Of a stretch of 64,000 nt of DNA, positions 33,903-46,600 are shown in pieces. The stretch covers positions 20,127,511-20,191,510 of the forward strand of contig CM036159.1 of the NCBI GenBank assembly GCA_020631735.1, in the 5' to 3' direction. The position numbers and the translations under genes were made by a program. The notes below the pieces were generated by a model, which was not told the origin of the DNA, ran no database searches, and saw only the letters and a program-made list of their open reading frames with translations. This stretch comes from Saccharum officinarum. Lineage: Eukaryota > Streptophyta > Magnoliopsida > Poales > Poaceae. Numbering within the stretch: the first letter of the stretch is position 1; each line of letters starts with the position of its first letter.

Positions 33903-34752
33903 TCATCCTCTAAAAGAAATATTCCGTCCTAGTCATCGAGATTCCATCCTCTATATCAATTTCTCCCGCACTCATCCATACTCTATATCATCCTCTATCC
34001 ACTGTGGGGCCCACTTGTCAGATTTTTTCTTTTTTTCTTTTTTTTTTCCCTTTTTCTCTTTCCTTTTCTTTTCTTTTTCCCCTCTCCTCCTTTATCCATT
34101 TAACCGCACCGCTCGCCCTCTCCCCGCACCACCGCTCGCCCTCTCCCCGTCCTCCACCTCCCTCTCCAGCGACCGCGCGCGGCAGCTCTGGCGAGGGCGC
34201 GCTCCGGCGCCGGTGAGCGCGCGCGGCTCCGGGCTCCGAGGGGCGCGGCTCGCGGGCCCCGGCGAGGGCGCGCGGCTCCGGGCGGCGGAAGGTCGGGCAC
34301 CGAGGGCGGCGGCTCCGGAGCAGAGGCGCGGCGTCGACGGCCGCTCTTTCCCCGTCCGCGGCCCGCGGCGGCGTTGTTGCGGGGTCCGCAGCGCCGCGCT
34401 CGCGAGCATGGATGGGCGGCGCAACCTCGGCCGGGGCGTGGCGGCGCTGGCGAGGCGACTCCGAGCGGCGAGGTGACGGTGTCCGGGCGTGGGCGGCCAC
34501 GAGCTCGCGGCGGGTGGCCCCCACGAGCTCGCGGCGGGTGGCCATGGGCTCTGGCGCGTCCCTCCACCTCCCTCTGCTCTCTCCCTCTCTCCCTTCTCCT
34601 TCCCCTCTCTGCTCGCTCGCTCGGCAGGCCCCACGCGCGGGTAGCGGATGTCCGCTGGGAATAGCGGACGGCCGGCTCATCCGCGCGCGTAGCGTACGCG
34701 ATAGCGTACCCGCTGCAGCCGGTTCGTCCGCTATAGGTTCCTGGAGGATGAT
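33903..34752. mobile_element. Possible TIR element with GC-rich cargo
   Basis: TCATCCTC near 33903 and GAGGATGA near 34744 form short inverted ends. A long pyrimidine tract (34021-34085) and a GC-rich core (34110-34650) lie between them, including a 22-bp tandem pair around 34498-34541 (ACGAGCTCGCGGCGGGTGGC). Long frames in the core exist on several strands at once and are composition artefacts. The ends are short, so the element call is tentative. Confidence 0.35.
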
Positions 34753-35466
34753 TTACAGGGTCGCGGTGCGGACAGTCTTAGAGTGGATTCTTCACGGGAA
34801 ATCGAGAATCACTCATCACCTAAACAGCAGAACTCCGCACAGATTCTAGTGAAGAGCATTTACACTAGAGCTGAGAAAAATCCGCTCAACATTGCTCCCG
34901 GCAATAAAAATCACTTCAGAATCAATTCTCACTAGCTTCCTCACTAGAATCAACTATAATTACTCTACAAAAAAAAATCAAGAAGCTAAAACTAAGAATT
35001 TGGAAGCAAGGCTCTACCAAACAGGCCACACTCGACATGATAGTAACACAATGCATCTTAAAAACAGGCGTTCAATTATATTGGTTGTTCGGTTATTTAG
35101 AGTGACCTTGGAACCGAACACACAATATAATGCAAATCTGTACATACCTTCAGTCCTAGCATGACACCCAGGTGGATCAGACACATGAGATGAGAAACTT
35201 ACTTTAATTATTTGGTCATTATAGCTTGGCATACAACTCGATGGGCTTATAAGCAACACGGGTTACAGGTTACACGCATATACAACAGAAACATCCAACG
35301 ACTTCCAGGGACAATGGGAGGGATATGATCATGTCACCTAGAACAACAACAATTTACGCCGGGGATTATTTCAATGGGATCAGCCCCCGGCTGACTAAAG
35401 AGCAACAACACCCAGGTTATTTACAGGGGATGAACAACAACAGGCTTGAGCTTGTTGAATTGCACT
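34753..35466. other. Intergenic DNA and 3' UTR of Yippee-like gene 2
   Basis: AT-rich and without a credible ORF. The part nearest 35466 on the minus strand is probably 3' UTR of gene 2. Confidence 0.45.
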
Positions 35467-38319
35467 TCATACATCATCGGCGTCGCTTCCGCCCAAGTTA
35501 ACATCTGGTGCAATCCAGTATTGGCTTCCATCAGGGCCCGACACCTTGTACCTGCTTAGAATGAAATTTTGTTCCAGTGAGTCAATTCCAGATTAACAAT
35601 ATAGTAATCAATGTGGCATTTTGCAAAATGAGTCACAGATCTGTTTGAACAGAGGACAATTTTTGTTTTTGTTTTTGTTTTTGTTTTTGTTTTGAAAGAA
35701 CAAATCTAAGGCAACAGAACTATGATAGAATGTTGGGGCCATCACCTCTCCAGAATAAACTTTCCTTCCTTGTATCTCTGGCTCTTCTCATGTGCAGCCT
35801 CCTAGAGAAGAGCATCATAAAAACTTAGTTAGATGCAAGGCAATATACAAAGGACACTGTGAAATAACCTTTGCAAATCTTACATATTTCCATCCAACGA
35901 TGGATCCACAGCCAACGCAGAAGATATCAGAAACAGTATGCATTCCTGTGATCATCATGCGATCTTCTTTTACTCCAGAAGTCACATTGACACTGGGCAT
36001 AACAGACATGAGTTAATGATACATCTGCTGGCTGACAGAATACTGTAAGAAATACAGCTCATCTCCAGGAAAAGCTACACTGTGAATCCTACCAAACAGT
36101 GAAATGCATAATATTGGAGTTAATGAACTGCTTTGATATCGAATCACCAACTACCAAATTTAGACCTCTTGTTGGTAAGACATCATCAAATTGTCCAAGC
36201 CGCATTATTGAGCAGTTCCAGTATATCTGTTTTCTGCTGCACCAGAAGCTCTGGTCTGACAATAATTGAGTACTAGCGAATTTGGTAATCTGTGGAGAGC
36301 TTTGCCTGAGATCAGGCTTGCATGCCTAGCTAACTGTCTCCTAGTTTAGAGTGGGCTTACATGAGAAATGTGTTACAGAAACTCTCTAGGAGAAGCTAAG
36401 TACATAACCGGTTTGTGATGGAAGATAATGATTAGTTACTTCCAAATGAAGCTTTGTATTAGAACAAGTGTGCTGAGTTCAGTAACAGAAAAAAAAACAC
36501 ATTTTATGTGCACATTGACATTTCCTTTCTTGACAAAGAACGTTAAGTACTGATACATTGATATGGCATGAGATATGAAGCAACCAGGAGAGAAGATTAG
36601 ACTTAACTTTTGTTAGGAAAAGAAGTAGGTTGAAAACTCCAAAAGGTTCACTGACCACTTGAGTCTGGGCAGTGTTTTTTTTTTATGAAAAGTCTGGGCA
36701 GTGTTATTATCTGGAAGTAAATTACCTGTCTAGAATTGGTATCCGACATGAACTGCAAGCATATGTATTGAGGTCCATTCAACAACACTTTAAATTACTT
36801 GTCGAGGAAAGGCAGAATGATATGGACTAATGTTGTTAAGACATAAGAGCATCAGCAAGAGTACCCAATATTTTCTTCCAAAAACATGGAGTTTTATAAC
36901 TCTTAAAAAAGTATTGGAAGGAATAAAGAAGGCCATCTCCAAGAGTTTCTAATAATCCACTCCTAAAATATAGAAGACAATTTTACATCAGGAATCCTAT
37001 ACTATTTCTAAATTATCCTAACCATTTTTATATATTCTTTCCCTCTGGTACATTTGCATCAGGAACCCTTTCCTACTCTTTATTCTTTCTATGTCCTTCC
37101 ACCTTTAGATTGGCCGACAAACACGCGCGGGGGAGAAGATACACGCGACTCGGAAGCGCGTAACTTTACGCGGAACAAGGTGACTTTTTCCAAGTTCTAA
37201 AAGATTAGGAGGATGGATTAGGAGTTGTTGGAGAGGGACTTTTTTCTCACCTTGCTAAAAAACAAGGATTAGGAAGGGATCTAGCGAACTCTTGGAGATG
37301 CTCTAAGGTGCTGAAAATAAATCTAGATCAACGATAATAATAAGGTCCCATGCCGACTACTACTAGATCACTAGAAAGATTTCTCAGAAAAAAAGGTAAG
37401 TCTGAAGATTGTGCCTCCAGCATATCCAGGGCACCCTAGAAAGAAGAGAATAATAGATGAAAGAAATGCGGGTGTGGGGGGCTGAAACCACCGCACCTTG
37501 TCTCGTGGATTCTTCTCCATTTATTCCATATAGAGGATTAAGACATTGATATTTGTCTATTGGGTGGGTGCTATAGCATATAGTTGTATACCCATGCAAT
37601 GCAACCATCTACTGATAATTTAGTAGAGTTTATAATTTAAAACGAGGTCCTTCTGTAATCTTGTTTCACATATTTTCCTTATTCAAAAATAGTGGCTTTG
37701 GGGTCTCAGTCCTCAAAAGTCAATGGGCACTCCAAAGTACCCCAAGTTTCTCCTGGTTTTAGAAAGGAATAGACAAGACTCTCATTGGCTGAAAACTGCC
37801 ACACGCCACCGCAAATCAGTCTAGTATCTATCTTGGCTTATGAAACAAGAATAGCGCCACTACGAGCATAAATAACCAGCTGACAGATTCACTCTGGCCG
37901 AAGCCAGACACATTCTGCTGGGAAATGAAAAAGGACGGCGCTGCATTTCCTCAAATTACACTCATCTAAGAGCGCACTGCGCACGCAACCTAAGCTTTGC
38001 TGAAATCGACGAGCATAGTAAAGAGGAAGGCAAGAGGCCACTTACACCTTATGGAAGAGGTACGCCTTCCCGTGCTTGCAGTGGAAGGCCTGGAAGAAAT
38101 CGAAACACCAAGGAAAGCAACCGCTGTCAGCCTCACCGCACGCATCCGCCGCGGGGACGGCGAAAATCAACAAGAAATTTTCTTTTTTTGGCAGCGGGGA
38201 GACGCGGAGGGGTCGAGAGGAACCTTGGAGATGATGTCGCCGGCAACGCCGAGGTGGGTCTTGCAGTGCTTGCAGCTATAGACGTTGCCGTCAAGGTGCA
38301 TCAGGAACAGCCGCCCCAT
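35467..38319 (-). CDS. Yippee-like protein, gene 2 (complete)
   Basis: Exons on the minus strand are 38319-38224, 38089-38046, 35992-35884, 35801-35746 and 35551-35467; joined 390 nt, 129 aa, all GT-AG. The protein starts [20 protein letters not shown] at a real ATG, continues [41 protein letters not shown] and [20 protein letters not shown], and ends [20 protein letters not shown] plus an acidic tail. The paired CxxC motifs (one near the start, one in FCVGCG) form the zinc-binding Yippee domain. Size and motif order match the eukaryotic family, whose members are nuclear or cytoplasmic and of unclear biochemical role. The GC-rich first exon and upstream region (38330-38900) look like an active promoter. 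Gene 1, about 2 kb away on the same strand, is its tandem copy. Confidence 0.93.
35659..35693. repeat. (TTTTTG)n simple repeat in an intron
   Basis: Five or six units of TTTTTG lie between the last two exons of Yippee-like gene 2. Confidence 0.9.
36845..37304. mobile_element. MITE with AGAGCATC(A/T)(G/C)CAAGAG termini in intron 2 of Yippee-like gene 2
   Basis: The left end AGAGCATCAGCAAGAG and the right end CTCTTGGAGATGCTCT form a familiar grass inverted terminus. A second internal CATCTCCAAGAG word near 36943 suggests nested or duplicated ends. It is non-coding, within the long 2.05-kb intron. Confidence 0.75.
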
Positions 38320-39058
38320 GGCCGCCTTCTCTCCCACCTCCCGCAACTCCACTCCACTCCAATCCAATCCCTATCGGCTTCTTTTCGGCAATTCCAGCCG
38401 CGGACGGGTCGAGGGCCACTCTTGTCCCGATCGCCGCGGTTCGAGGTCCCCTCCTCCGGCTTCCTCGAATCGGAGATTGGGGACCCGAGAAATTTACTGG
38501 GAGTGGGAGTTGTTTATTGCCGGTGGTTTGTGTGTGGAGCTATGCTGTGATGGTGTCTGTTCGCAGCAACCAGCGAGCAAGCGAGAGTGGGGAAACGGGT
38601 GAGAAGGGATGGCTGTGGGGCGTGGGCGGTGGCCCGGCGGGGGTGGGGATTGCGGATGGGAGCGGGGGAGGATCGATGATAAGGGCGAGTGCGTGGGAGG
38701 CAGAGGGCAGAGGCAGGCGCTCGCACAGCGACCCGGCACGCGGCACGCGGCGCGCGGCGCGCCAGCGCCGGCCGCTGCCGTGCTGGATTGTGTATGCGCG
38801 CCGCGGCTTTGTCCGCCGGATCCGGCGTGTTTCAGCTGCATCTCTGCACTCTTCTCGTGCACCTTTTTGGGAAAATTTACCCCGTCCTGCCTTTTTTTGA
38901 CTTTGGTCACGATACAGTAAGACAGCGACAGTATAAAAAGGTGAAGTATGAGAATGACGCCATAGAAAGGATTCTTCTTCCAGAGACAACCAGACGGAGA
39001 CCGAAAGTTTGGTGTGGGAAATTTCGATGACGTAGCATTTCTGCTCCAACGCTCTAAT
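38320..39058. promoter_or_regulatory. GC-rich upstream region of Yippee-like gene 2
   Basis: 38320-38870 is strongly GC-rich, with frames on both strands but no domain. It sits directly upstream of the gene-2 ATG and is best read as leader plus promoter. I cannot place a TATA box. Confidence 0.4.
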
Positions 39059-39247
39059 CCCTGTTCGCTTCTACTTATCAGCCATGTATAATATTTTTCT
39101 TTTACAGTAAAACAACATCAACCGAACAGCTTCATGATCGCTAGAATTTATAGCTCAGCTTATCAGATATGGTATAATATTTTTCTCTCACAACAAAGTA
39201 GCATCGGTCGGCTTATCACTCGTAAAAACTATCAGCCAAACAGCTCG
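39059..39247. mobile_element. hAT-like MITE
   Basis: It starts CCCTGTTCGCTTCTACTTATCAGCC and ends with a decayed inverse (AACTATCAGCCAAACAGCTCG). The interior repeats TATAATATTTTTCT and ends of the same kind (CAACCGAACAGC, GCTTATCAG), suggesting two overlapping copies. Confidence 0.6.
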
Positions 39248-40031
39248 TTGCATCCCTATCTGCTTGACATAAGTGCCAACTTAGGGCTTCCCCAATGCAC
39301 CACGGTGACGTGCTGCCCCAACTTCCACGTCTGCACTGTGCATCCATGCCACGGGAATTGATAGGCTCGCGGTTTGCGGAGACTCCTGCAGAAGCGGCGG
39401 CGGTTTGAACTGACACAAAGCGGGAGCAGCAATCTAAGCGCGTTGGGTAGTTTGGTTCACAGGGACCATAGCTACAACCCATGTTCCCTTCCCAAATTGT
39501 AAAGTTGAAAGCGACACTTTAGGAGAGGGAAGGATAGTGGTGGGACCCAAAGGTGTAGGTACAAATATGACTTATTGTGAGAGAATAGGCCTGAACTGGT
39601 CTACATCGGCGTGGAGCCAACCTTTTTGATAAGGCTAATGTTACTGTTAGCCTGTACTGGTGGTGTCCTTAGTAGAGATTAGTTACTTACAAACTTGTTA
39701 GATTGGCTTGCAAAAGGTGTGATGTGAGAGAGAAGAATCTAAGGCTGAAGGTATTATGGAGGAGAGAGAGAATAAGAGAATAGCCACAAAACTTGAACAT
39801 CGACATGTCACGTAACATTGTTATGAGACTACTATTAATGTAGGCTTGTATTCGTATTGCCCTTACGGATTGTTTGTTAGCTTTTTCCTATCCAGTAGGT
39901 AAGCCAGCGATTCTTTTAGTTAAGCTAAAATTTAGCATACTAAGATTTAGCCACAAGGGATGGTCCTAAGAATTACAGAAAGATTATATCCTGGTCGGTT
40001 TATAGCTTTGCTTTTTAATTGATTATAACTA
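39248..40031. other. Intergenic DNA left of the copia element
   Basis: No credible ORF. The last five bases (AACTA, 40027-40031) are the left target-site duplication of the copia element. Confidence 0.5.
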
Positions 40032-40479
40032 TGAAAGCATCTAGGCCCCGGGAGTTGGTTTCGGCAATTGATGACAACGCATTATTACCATGACTAACGT
40101 GTGTTTTGCAGAAACTTTTGATAAAGTTAGGTCATGGGGTTGATAACTGCTTTGGGCACAATGGTATTCATGCCCCTTGATCGAAATCGTTTCGGTTTTC
40201 AAAGGATCAACGACAAGATTAAGGACGATTAGTTCCGGATGTCAAGGCGTTGAGTTACATCCGGAATAGTCGTTAGGATCTTCGCTTTTTTCTTTCCTTT
40301 GGCCGTACTATAAAGAGGGGCATGAGCGAGTAGCTTGACCTAGGTGAGTCTTTTGTTTAGGTGTGGTACACACTTGTCTAACTTAGCACTAGGTAGCTCA
40401 GGAAAAGCTCAAAGTTCAGTTGGAAGCAACTTGGTTCAAGTTGCGTCGCGTTTCGAAGTCGTTTGAGCTGTTTACCCTT

Positions 40480-40860
40480 GACCGGACGCGGTCTCTGTCA
40501 CGACCGGGCGCGTCCGGTCAGTACTAACAGTCACTGCTTTTTCAACCTAGTTGACCGAACGCGGTCCCTGCGAGGACCGGACGCGTTGATCAATCTGACA
40601 CGTGTTTCAGAGGGTAAAAGTCTAATCGGACGTGACTGGAAAATGATCGGACGCGTCCGGTCACATTCCAGTAAGGTACTTAGCTGACCTGACGCGTCCG
40701 GTCATCACTGATCGGACGCGGTCGAGCGTCAGGTTAAAGTACAGTAAGGTTCTTGCACGATCGGACGCGTCCGGTCACCCCTGATCGGTGCGTCCGGTCA
40801 CTCAGCGGTGTCATTCCAGTTTTCGACCGTTACGTTCGACCGGCGCGTCCGGTCAGTGCG
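40480..40860 (+). promoter_or_regulatory. GACCGGACGCGTCCGGTC palindrome array, left LTR
   Basis: Several full or nearly full palindromes (for example GATCGGACGCGTCCGGTCAC) and additional half-sites lie within 400 bp upstream of the TATA box. The right LTR carries the same array at 56168-56550 with more mutated sites. Confidence 0.7.
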
Positions 40861-40906
40861 TGTTTTGCTGATTTGGGAGGTAACGGTTGGATTTATCCGT
40901 GGGGTG

Positions 40907-40914
40907 TATAAATA
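40907..40914 (+). promoter_or_regulatory. TATA box of the copia LTR
   Basis: GTGGGGTGTATAAATAC is conserved in the right LTR at 56597-56604 and resembles the pol-less element's LTR at 8242. Confidence 0.65.
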
Positions 40915-41615
40915 CATCCCCTCCACCTCTTTTAGAGGTCTCTTGCTCATTTGTTCAGCTGAGAAACACCTTTCAAGTGCAAGGGAGTGCAAGAGCCCTA
41001 GTGAAGGTAGTGATTTGAGAATCAAAGCTTGAGATCCCTCATTAGTCACTAGAGAGTAGCAAGTGTGCATCCATCTTCTCATTAGGCTTGTTGTGGTCAA
41101 GTAAGAGTTCTAGCTTGTTACTCTTGGTGATCACCATCACCTAGACGGTTTGGTGGTGATTGAGAGTTTGGTGATCATCCAGCGAGCTTGTGGATGACCC
41201 AACTCATCTTGTGAGCGGTTTTGGGCGATTCACCGCGACGGAGTGTCAAAGAATCAGCCCGTAGAGAGCACTTGATCCTTACACGGATCAAGGGGGAGCT
41301 ACACCCTTGCGCCGGTGCTCCAACGAGGACTAGTGGGGAGTGGCGACTCACCGATACCTCGGGAAAACATCACCGTGTTCCTAACCCTTACTTTCAAGTA
41401 TTTACTTTCGTGTATTACTTTTATTGCTTGTTTACTTTTCTAGTATTGCCATGCTAGACTAGGATTGAAACTTAGGTTGCAAAACTTTTACCGGTAGAAT
41501 CACAAGGAACACTAGTAGGCACTAGGGGTGAAGTTTGGCTTGTGGGATTTAATTCTTGCAATTAATTTTTAGAAAAAACCAATTCACCCCCCTCTTAGGC
41601 ATCTTGATCCTTTCA

Positions 41616-41630
41616 ATTGGTATCGGAGCC
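41616..41630 (+). other. Primer binding site of the copia element
   Basis: ATTGGTATCGGAGCC directly follows the LTR end, of the initiator tRNA-Met type. Confidence 0.85.
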
Positions 41631-41668
41631 GAGTTGCTCCTTATTTAGGCTTCACCGCCTAGAGCAAG

Positions 41669-43634
41669 ATGTCTAATGGGGAAGAACCACCTCTCACTTT
41701 TGAGGGAGACGATTTTCCATATTGGAAAATTCGTATGGAGGCGTACCTCGAAGCCATAGATGTTGGGTGCCTTAGAGCCGCAACCGAAGGGCTTCCCGCT
41801 ATCAAGGATCCCGCCAACCCAAGTGGTGACGAGGAGAAGTATGACCGGTAGAATGCAAAGGCAAAAATACACTCTACTGGGGCCTAGGCAAGGATATCTT
41901 CAATCGTGTGCGTAATGCCAAAAACGCTCATGAATTGTGGGAAAACCTTTGTGCTCTCTATGAGGAAACTAAGAGTGAGCGTGAGGAACGCTATCATATT
42001 GCTTTAAAGAAAATTAATTCTTTTGAGATGCTTCCCAAAGAAAGTGCTAATGAAATGTACACTCGATTGAATGTTCTTGTAGAGGATCTCAATGCTCTTG
42101 GACTCACTCAAATGAGTCAATCGGATGTTGCTAGGAGGATCTTGAGCGTTCTTCCCGTTGAAAAGTATGGTCACATTGTCACCGTGCTTTACCAAAGTGA
42201 TCTCTCCACCGCAACACCGACACAAGTATTAGAAAAGATCAATGCACATGAGATGTACATGCACATCACTCCAAAAGAGGGCTCATCATCTTCCAAGAAG
42301 AAGGATTTGGCCTTCAAAGCTAGCCATGACAAGAAAAAGAAGAAGGACCAAGCCATGATGGTGCAAGAAAGCTCAAGTCAAAGTGATATTGATGATGCAT
42401 CACTTGCACTCATGGTGAGAAAAGACCACTAAGATGCTAAAGAAGCTCAACAAGAGTGGCATCAAGTTCGATGGCAAGAAGAAGAAGTTCTTCACAAGTA
42501 GCAAAAGGAAACCAATATCCGAGATGGATTGCTACAATTGTGGTGAACTTGGTCACTTAGCTCATCAATGCCCTAAGCCTCCAAAAGACAAGTACAAGAA
42601 CAAGAACAAGGGCAAGAGAAATGATTCAAGTGATGAAGAAGATAAGAAGAAGAAGAACAAGCCATACAAAAAGAAAGATGGCAAGAGAAAACAGTTTTAC
42701 AAGAAGAAGAAGAAGGGAGGCAAAGCTTACATTGTTGGTGATTGGCTCACCGACATTGAGTCATCATGTGAGTCCTCTGGCAATGAGAGCGACAATGAGA
42801 AAGAGAAGGTCGCCGCATTTGTGATTGGGCCATCATCATCTTCACCGACATCTTCATCACCACCTTCACCGCCACCTTCATCATCATCGTCCACTTCTCA
42901 CCTATGCCTTATGGCCAAGGGTGAACAAAAGGTACAAAACAATGAGAGTGATGATGATGATAGTGATAGTGATGATGAATATGATGCACCTTCTTATGAT
43001 GAACTTGTAAAATTGTTGAACAAATACTCTAAAATCATAAGAAGAACTAGAAATAAAAATGATGAGCTCCAAAATAAAAATGACTCACTCTCATCTAAGC
43101 TTGAGAATGCACATAAGACTAGTGATGAGCTTAAAGATCAAAATGAAATTATGTCTTCTACTCTCAAGGAGCTCAAAACTTCTAACAAAGAGCTTAGAGA
43201 TGAACATGATAAACTTGAGAAGAAGCATGATGAACTCATCACTGGCTCAACTTGCTAAAAGATAAATATACTACATTGAAAATCAATTATGATAGTCTTA
43301 TTGTTGCTAATGAGCTTGCTCTTGAGACACATAATGCTACTAACCAAGTTGTTAAGATTAATATAGCTACATCATGTGATGACTTGATTATTGAGAACAT
43401 TGAGCAAGGCTCTAGCGATAAAGGCAAGAATATGGTTGAGTCCGACAACTATGATGACTATGTCAAGCTCAAGAGTGAAAATGAGATGCTTAGAAATGAG
43501 AACAAGAAGTTGATGGCTCTTGAAAAACAAACATCAAATGAGTCACTTATTGAAGAGAACAAAAAGCTCAAGCAAGAAAAAGAGCATCTCAAGACCAGCC
43601 TAAGCAAGTTCACAAGAGGCCAACATTTGCAAAG
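41669..43634 (+). pseudogene. Copia gag, 5' part (frameshifted, with in-frame stop)
   Basis: The ATG at 41669 opens a gag frame (FEGDDFPYWKIRMEAYLEA). A TAG at 41849-41851 stands where a tryptophan codon is usual. A frameshift follows near 41880, and gag resumes in a new frame (NAKNAHELWENLCALYEETK; LPVEKYGHIVTVLY). Another frameshift lies near 42425. A CCHC zinc knuckle (CYNCGELGHLAHQCP) is at 42532-42576, followed by Lys- and Ser/Asp-rich stretches and a coiled-coil-like Glu/Lys/Leu/Asn-rich region, with a third frameshift near 43245. The solo LTR interrupts it at 43635. Gag would build the cytoplasmic particle. Confidence 0.85.
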
Positions 43635-46600
43635 TGTGGCAGAACCGCCTAATCTAATGCACTCCCAAGAGTACTTGTCTTCCATTAGACATTAAGTACC
43701 CAAGAGAGTGCACTAAATTCTGCGATTTCGTCGAGCACACCCGAGGGAGAACTCGAAAATCCATATTTTTACATCAGGATCATAAATGAGAGATAAAGCT
43801 TACAACATCTTTACCATTTCTTACATCACTTTTAGTACAACATTAGGGTAATCCATTGTTTAATTATAATAGCGGAAAATAAAATGTTATCAGAGTTCAG
43901 CGGAAATGAAACCATTTAATGATGAGTTAAATATTATCATGATGAACATTTATATACAGGAAATGATAACAGGTGGTAATCTTTCCCTGGTAAAACATTT
44001 TTGGTGAGAGTTATAAATCAACTCTACATTCGCAACGTAAAGAAAATCCTCACTGAGCCCACCAGGAGGTTTCCACACACAAATGTCATCTTCAAGAACA
44101 CCTGTCACCTGTAACAGGGTAGAACAAACCCTGAGTACTCAATTGTACTCCGCAAGACTTACCCATCAGAAGAAAAAAAAGACTCCAAGGATATGCAAGG
44201 CTATCTGGCTTGTGGGTTATTACAACTGTAGGAAGCATTACTAAAGTGCATCCTTATATTTAATTTTTATTAGCAGTCATCGGTAGTTCATTAACCAACC
44301 ATTCTAGGTAAGCACCTGTTCTACTTTCAAGCAAAGGTTGAGTCATCAGAACTATTTTTCTATCTTTCGTCTTTCATCTTTTATTTCTTACTATGGTGTC
44401 AGATCATAGTCAAGCTGTACCGTCACGTAGAAACGGCGATTCACGAATCAATGTGCCCAGCTGGGTACCCTGAAAAACACACGCCTCGCTCGCACCCTAG
44501 GCACGAGCGAGACCAACCCGTTTCACTCCTGTCACGGGTTCTAGGTCTCCATCCAAACTTAGACTCCAAGCCCCCACACTTGAGGCCCGGCCTCAAAGTG
44601 GTGCTTAGACCTCCACCTATCCCCGCCTTCAATCAGTCGGTCCGGAAAGAGCCGAAGCCCATGACAAGAGAGTAACAAGTCTTCCTAGCCCCCATCCGCT
44701 AGTATATGCTCGGGATAAGGAGATCTGTGATTTGACCAGGGTCCAATGCAACGGACGGTCCTTAATCGACACAGACGGGACAAATGCAACCAGAGCCTCG
44801 CTCAGATTGCTCAACCAAGTCCATATCCAATTGCAAGTATAGTCCCGCCCGGTCTCCAATTATTATCCATATATAATCCATGTGATAATAACATGATAAT
44901 AGTAACAATAATATATTTCCTATCGCTCGCGAGTGACAGGCAATCACTCGACTTCTACCGGAGTCCTGTAGCATAGCAATCTACACGATCCTATCATACT
45001 AGTAAGACTCATGGGATCAGGATATATATATGCAAGTGGGTTTCATTCAACTCCTTAAAACTTAATGCACAAGCATAAATAAAATGTAGAATAATAGAGG
45101 TTATGCACCGGGGCTTGCCTGGGTAATATATAACCAAATATTAGTATTCCATCTCCGGGGCACGATCACCAAGGCACCATCTTTTGTGCTGCCTCCGGAT
45201 GACTCCATGATACATCATCGATCCTATTATTATGACACTCGTGAATGCAACGCAGAGACGTAAACGATCAACGAATAATCGCAACTCCAAAAATACGCTC
45301 TCGCCTCTCAAGCTAAGAACTAGCTCAACGACTAACGTACTAGGCTATGCACCCACGTTGTTGAACCAGACGCTATTTTCCCAACAAGTATTTTAATTAT
45401 ACGGATTCAAGTAGTTTCTTTATTTCTTTTATCGATTAAACACATATTCAAATTAGGGTTCATTAGCTACCTAACAATTTAATTATTATGGAGCTACAAA
45501 AATTACAGAGAGCATATACTAATATTAGACAGCAACAGTAAAAGTTCCAAAACTAGCACTATCTTCATGTTATCCAAAAATCCCCACAAACTTATATACT
45601 AATGATACTAAGCATCTTGGTTTACTTATAGCGCTCCTAAAAATATTATAGAAACTATGTGAACAAGATATACCAGTAGCTAGATCATGATTTTAGAAGT
45701 CTAACAAAATTGGTTTCACAATTTTTGGACAAGATAACTCTACTGCACCTACATCACCTAAAGACCAACCAGCTGTATAAACCTTATAAAATTGGAGCAT
45801 TTATGCGGCCTATAAATTTAGTACAACACAAACAAAATTTATTTTGAACTCGTTATAATTTCATCAAGTAATATAAAAATGCACCGATATTAATATACAA
45901 GCACACTGTGATTTTTGCATTTGAAGGATGTAGATCTCAGTAATATAAACCTAACATAATCGAGTTTTCTATTTTCAGATTTATCTACGTTTTTATATGG
46001 AATTTACAATTTGGTAACTAATCTACGGACTTTAGAAGATCTAACCATATAAGCTAGCAACATTTTACAAAGAAAACCATATACTTTCTTTAGACGAAAA
46101 CAACATCTCCCACTATTTCTTTCTCTCTAGTATTTTCGCAACTGGAACCTGGTCTTACCTTCTATTTCTCTCCACTGACAGAGAGCAGAGCACGCTATGG
46201 GGGACTGGTCGGTCGGCGCCGATTCAGCCCGGTGGGTGGCTGGCGAAAGCGATTGAGGGCCGCATGACCACCCTAGGACCCGCTCAAGCCTACGGGAGCT
46301 CGTGGTTCCATTGGGGACGGACCGCAGAGCTGCGCCCACGCGCAGCAGTGGGCGACGGTGGTGGCTCATGGCGGTAGCGCATGCTGGCGGGTTGCATACT
46401 TGCATGGCTGGGGAAGAGGCGTTCTATGAGCGCGCAGCAACGAGGAAGGCAAGGGCGTAGTTGTCCAAGGCGGGGAGGTTCAGAGGACGAGCGAGAAGCG
46501 ATAGCGGCGGAGCTCTTCTTGCCGGCATGCACAGCCACGGCATCCACGCTTGTGGCCATCTGATCGATCCTGATTATATAAGCTAGCTAACTGCTTTAGT

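Larger units (their letters stand above)
40032..41615 (+). repeat. Left LTR of the copia element
   Basis: TGAAAGCATCTAGGCC to ATCCTTTCA. It contains the palindrome array (40480-40860), a TATA box (TATAAATA, 40907-40914) and the CACCCCCCTCTTAGGC stretch near its end. Short ORFs here are not genes. Confidence 0.95.

Noticed and set aside
34018..34680. Long open frames on both strands (up to 220 codons)
   Set aside because: Extreme GC and pyrimidine composition keeps most frames open; the translations are Arg/Pro/Ala-rich without motifs.
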